Positions 5,822-7,358 of a stretch of DNA of 7,358 nucleotides are shown here, piece after piece (the first letter of the stretch is position 1; each line of letters opens with the position of its first letter). Origin of the DNA: Candidatus Heimdallarchaeota archaeon (lineage in GTDB: Archaea; Asgardarchaeota; Heimdallarchaeia; Heimdallarchaeales; Kariarchaeaceae); NCBI GenBank assembly GCA_027016475.1, contig JALUTL010000075.1, positions 1-7,358 of the forward strand, read 5' to 3'. A program made the translations under genes and the position numbers. The notes beneath the pieces were generated by a model. That model searched no databases. It was not told where the DNA came from and saw only the letters and a list, made by a program, of their open reading frames with translations.

Positions 5822-6769
5822 ATGGAAAATCCTGACTTAACCTCAATCAAAGAGCTTACAGACAAAATAATGTATGAAATGAAGAAGCGAATCATTCGAA
5901 ATGAGCAAAACCTGTATTACGTTCTTGCAGCACTATTTGCAAATGGCCATGTGCTGTTGGAGGGTGTGCCAGGCATAGCTAAATCTTATTTGGCAAGCAC
6001 ATTGGCTGAAGTGCTGGGATTGAATTACAAAAGAATCCAATTTACTCCGGACCTGATGCCTGCCGACATAACAGGCTCCTCAATTTATGACCAAAAAAAC
6101 CTCCAGTTCAAATTCATTCCTGGACCGATTTTTGCCAATGTTGTGCTCTGTGATGAAATTTCAAGAGCTCCGCCAAAAACACAGGCGGCCTTGTTGGAAT
6201 CTATGCAGGAGAGGCAAGTGACAGTTGAAGGTCAAACGTATAAATTGGAACAGCCCTTTTTCGTAATGGCCACACAGAATCCCATTGAGCAGGTAGGCGT
6301 TTATCCCCTTCCAGAGGCACAACTGGATAGGTTTATGATCAGATTGATAATGAAATTGCCAGATTTCAATGATGAAGTGAAAATTTTGAAATCTAAAAGG
6401 GAAAAGTTTGTACCTGACGTGAATCCAGTCACGAATGCAGAAGAGATCATAAAAATACAACAGGAAGTCCAAAAAGTTTCCGTTTCTGATGAGGTGCTTG
6501 AGTATATAGGACGGCTTGTCGTCAGAACAAGATTTCTGCCTTCGTTGACATTGGGAGGGTCACCCCGTGCAAGTTTGGCCCTAATGACCATGGGACGTGC
6601 ATTGGCTGCCATGAACGGCCGATCATATGTTGAGCCAGACGACATAAAACAACTGTTTTATCACGTAATGAATCACAGGATTATTTTGACTCCTCAGGCA
6701 GAAGTTGAACAGATTCCCATTGAACAGATCTTGGCATCAGTAATCCATGATGTCCCCGTTAAAGTGTAG
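5822..6769 (+). CDS. MoxR-family AAA+ ATPase
   Basis: A cytosolic AAA+ ATPase of 315 residues, the usual MoxR length. The Walker A loop is GVPGIAKS at 48-55 (K54). The pre-Walker B segment is FIPGPIFANVV, with Walker B ending in CDE (D111, E112) and followed by ISRAPPKTQAALLESM; most relatives have INRAPPKTQ, so Ser replaces Asn at 114. Sensor 1 lies in ATQNP (N153). LPEAQLDRF (163-171) carries the arginine-finger region (R170), and GGSPRAS (245-251) gives sensor 2 (R249). The helical lid follows, with the YVEPDDI motif (269-275) near the end. MoxR proteins form ring oligomers and act as chaperones that activate or assemble partner complexes, commonly ones with von Willebrand A or DUF58 proteins encoded nearby. 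Here the next gene is a probable DUF58-like protein and the two before encode DUF4129 and DUF4350-like proteins. ATG 5822 is preceded by GTGA at 7 nt. The stop is TAG, and the next gene begins 15 nt later in the same frame. Confidence 0.95.
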   Translation: MENPDLTSIKELTDKIMYEMKKRIIRNEQNLYYVLAALFANGHVLLEGVPGIAKSYLASTLAEVLGLNYKRIQFTPDLMPADITGSSIYDQKNLQFKFIPGPIFANVVLCDEISRAPPKTQAALLESMQERQVTVEGQTYKLEQPFFVMATQNPIEQVGVYPLPEAQLDRFMIRLIMKLPDFNDEVKILKSKREKFVPDVNPVTNAEEIIKIQQEVQKVSVSDEVLEYIGRLVVRTRFLPSLTLGGSPRASLALMTMGRALAAMNGRSYVEPDDIKQLFYHVMNHRIILTPQAEVEQIPIEQILASVIHDVPVKV

Positions 6770-6772
6770 CAT

Positions 6773-6777
6773 GGTGA
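6773..6777 (+). promoter_or_regulatory. ribosome binding site that decides the TTG start at 6785
   Basis: GGTGA lies 7 nt before TTG 6785 and begins 4 nt after the MoxR stop. The ATG at 6771 sits directly in front of it but is in a different frame that closes within about 30 codons. This is why TTG is taken as the true start. Confidence 0.65.
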
Positions 6778-6784
6778 ACGGACA

Positions 6785-7358
6785 TTGTCGAAGAGTGAAA
6801 AGCAATCGGAGACAGAGGCTGAGCCACTGTCACGTTATGTTGAAGATTTAGCGGAAACCATCGAGCAGTTGGATCTAGATCATCCAGACACAAGATTTCT
6901 GAATACTTCACCTCTTGATGTGGACGAAGGGGTTCTGAACCAATATGATCCTACAACAGGATACCTATTGCCAGACCAGTCTCAACAAAAACCGTCTCTC
7001 ATCAGACAAAACCTGATTTCCTTTGAAAATGTTACCAGCTTCGTGGCCATTACCCCAGAAGGAATTGTTCTAATGGTTTTGGGCTTAGCTCTTGGTCTGT
7101 TCGGAATATTTTTCAACATTCCTTTTCTCTATGCAGTGGGTTTGGCCCCTCCCTCGCTGTTTTTCGTTTTTCTTCTTCGTTTGAAGAGTATGAAGGCAGA
7201 GACGGCCACGGTTAAAATTCATTTGCCATATGTCGAAGTTGATGCAAAAATGTTCGTTCCTGTCCAGATTGTCATCTCTCCTGAACGAAATATGCAAGGA
7301 AAGATTTCGATTCAGGTAAGTGAGGGACTGGTTCCTGTCTTTCAACCAAATGTTACAA
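6785..7358 (+). CDS. probable DUF58-like membrane protein, N-terminal part (3' truncated by window)
   Basis: The frame is open from the MoxR stop to the right edge, giving 191 codons from TTG 6785. Residues 1-88 are hydrophilic and acidic (EAEPLSRYVEDLAETIEQLD, then a linker rich in D, P and Q). Two adjacent hydrophobic helices follow at about 92-111 and 113-132, the second ending in LRLKSMKAET. A beta-rich stretch begins after it (VKIHLPYVEVDAKMFVPVQIVIS, in which alternating hydrophobics make strands). Two close helices followed by an immunoglobulin-like beta region are the known start of DUF58 proteins, which are the most frequent neighbours of MoxR. The DUF58 core signature lies beyond the window, so the assignment rests on topology and context. 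DUF58 proteins usually begin with the helices, so the 90-residue acidic head is unusual. The start is chosen because GGTGA lies 7 nt upstream. A large antisense frame at 7085-7345 is a shadow of this gene. Confidence 0.6.
   Translation, partial: MSKSEKQSETEAEPLSRYVEDLAETIEQLDLDHPDTRFLNTSPLDVDEGVLNQYDPTTGYLLPDQSQQKPSLIRQNLISFENVTSFVAITPEGIVLMVLGLALGLFGIFFNIPFLYAVGLAPPSLFFVFLLRLKSMKAETATVKIHLPYVEVDAKMFVPVQIVISPERNMQGKISIQVSEGLVPVFQPNVT

Noticed and set aside
6301..6645. Antisense open frame of 114 codons in the MoxR gene
   Set aside because: The sense strand there encodes the highly conserved arginine-finger and sensor 2 motifs, so this is a shadow.
6771..6773. ATG at 6771 as start of the gene after MoxR
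   Set aside because: Its frame closes after about 27 codons; the long frame starts at TTG 6785 behind GGTGA.
7085..7345. Antisense open frame of 86 codons
   Set aside because: It lies opposite the membrane and strand region of the DUF58-like gene, and its translation lacks domain-like features.
1..7358. CRISPR arrays, tRNA genes, insertion sequences or phage genes
   Set aside because: I saw no regularly spaced repeats, tRNA-like folds, transposase motifs or terminal inverted repeats on either strand.

Overview
The window looks archaeal and chromosomal, with moderately low GC as judged by eye. Three things suggest this. A TATA-like box (TTTATAAAA) lies about 24 nt upstream of a start codon that has no Shine-Dalgarno sequence, as in a leaderless transcript. 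Downstream genes carry GGTGA-type ribosome binding sites that overlap upstream stop codons. The gene families themselves also fit: a Trm14/TrmG10-like methyltransferase end, a PrsW-type protease, and a DUF4129/DUF4350-like/MoxR/DUF58-like set. I cannot place the lineage more narrowly from this sequence. All supported genes are on the + strand.

Layout. Positions 1-341 hold the 3' end of a SAM-dependent RNA (guanine-N2) methyltransferase, cut by the window edge. Positions 381-767 hold a small, mostly helical soluble protein that I do not recognise. Positions 768-875 are intergenic and contain the best promoter in the window. From 876 to the right edge runs a tightly packed gene row. It starts with a 602-residue PrsW-type intramembrane protease carrying zinc ribbons and extra membrane helices (876-2684). 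Next come an unrecognised multi-pass membrane protein with a four-cysteine tail (2689-3495), a DUF4129 protein (3492-4334) and a DUF4350-like ectodomain protein (4331-5770). After a 51-nt gap with a T-run come a MoxR-family AAA+ ATPase (5822-6769) and the start of a probable DUF58-like membrane protein that begins at a TTG codon (6785 to the edge).

How the genes may work together. MoxR ATPases are commonly encoded with DUF58, DUF4129 and DUF4350-like proteins in bacteria and archaea. These sets are thought to act on or assemble envelope complexes, but their biochemistry is poorly defined. Here the first four genes overlap or nearly touch (4-nt overlaps, or a ribosome binding site that contains the previous stop), so they are very probably co-transcribed and translationally coupled. 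The unusual part is the head of the row: a PrsW-type protease with cytosolic-looking zinc ribbons, followed by a membrane protein with its own Cys cluster. The inference is a membrane-bound proteolysis/AAA+ remodelling system with metal-binding or redox-sensitive modules on the cytosolic side. The sequence does not give its substrate or signal.

No tRNA, rRNA, CRISPR array, insertion sequence or phage gene was seen.
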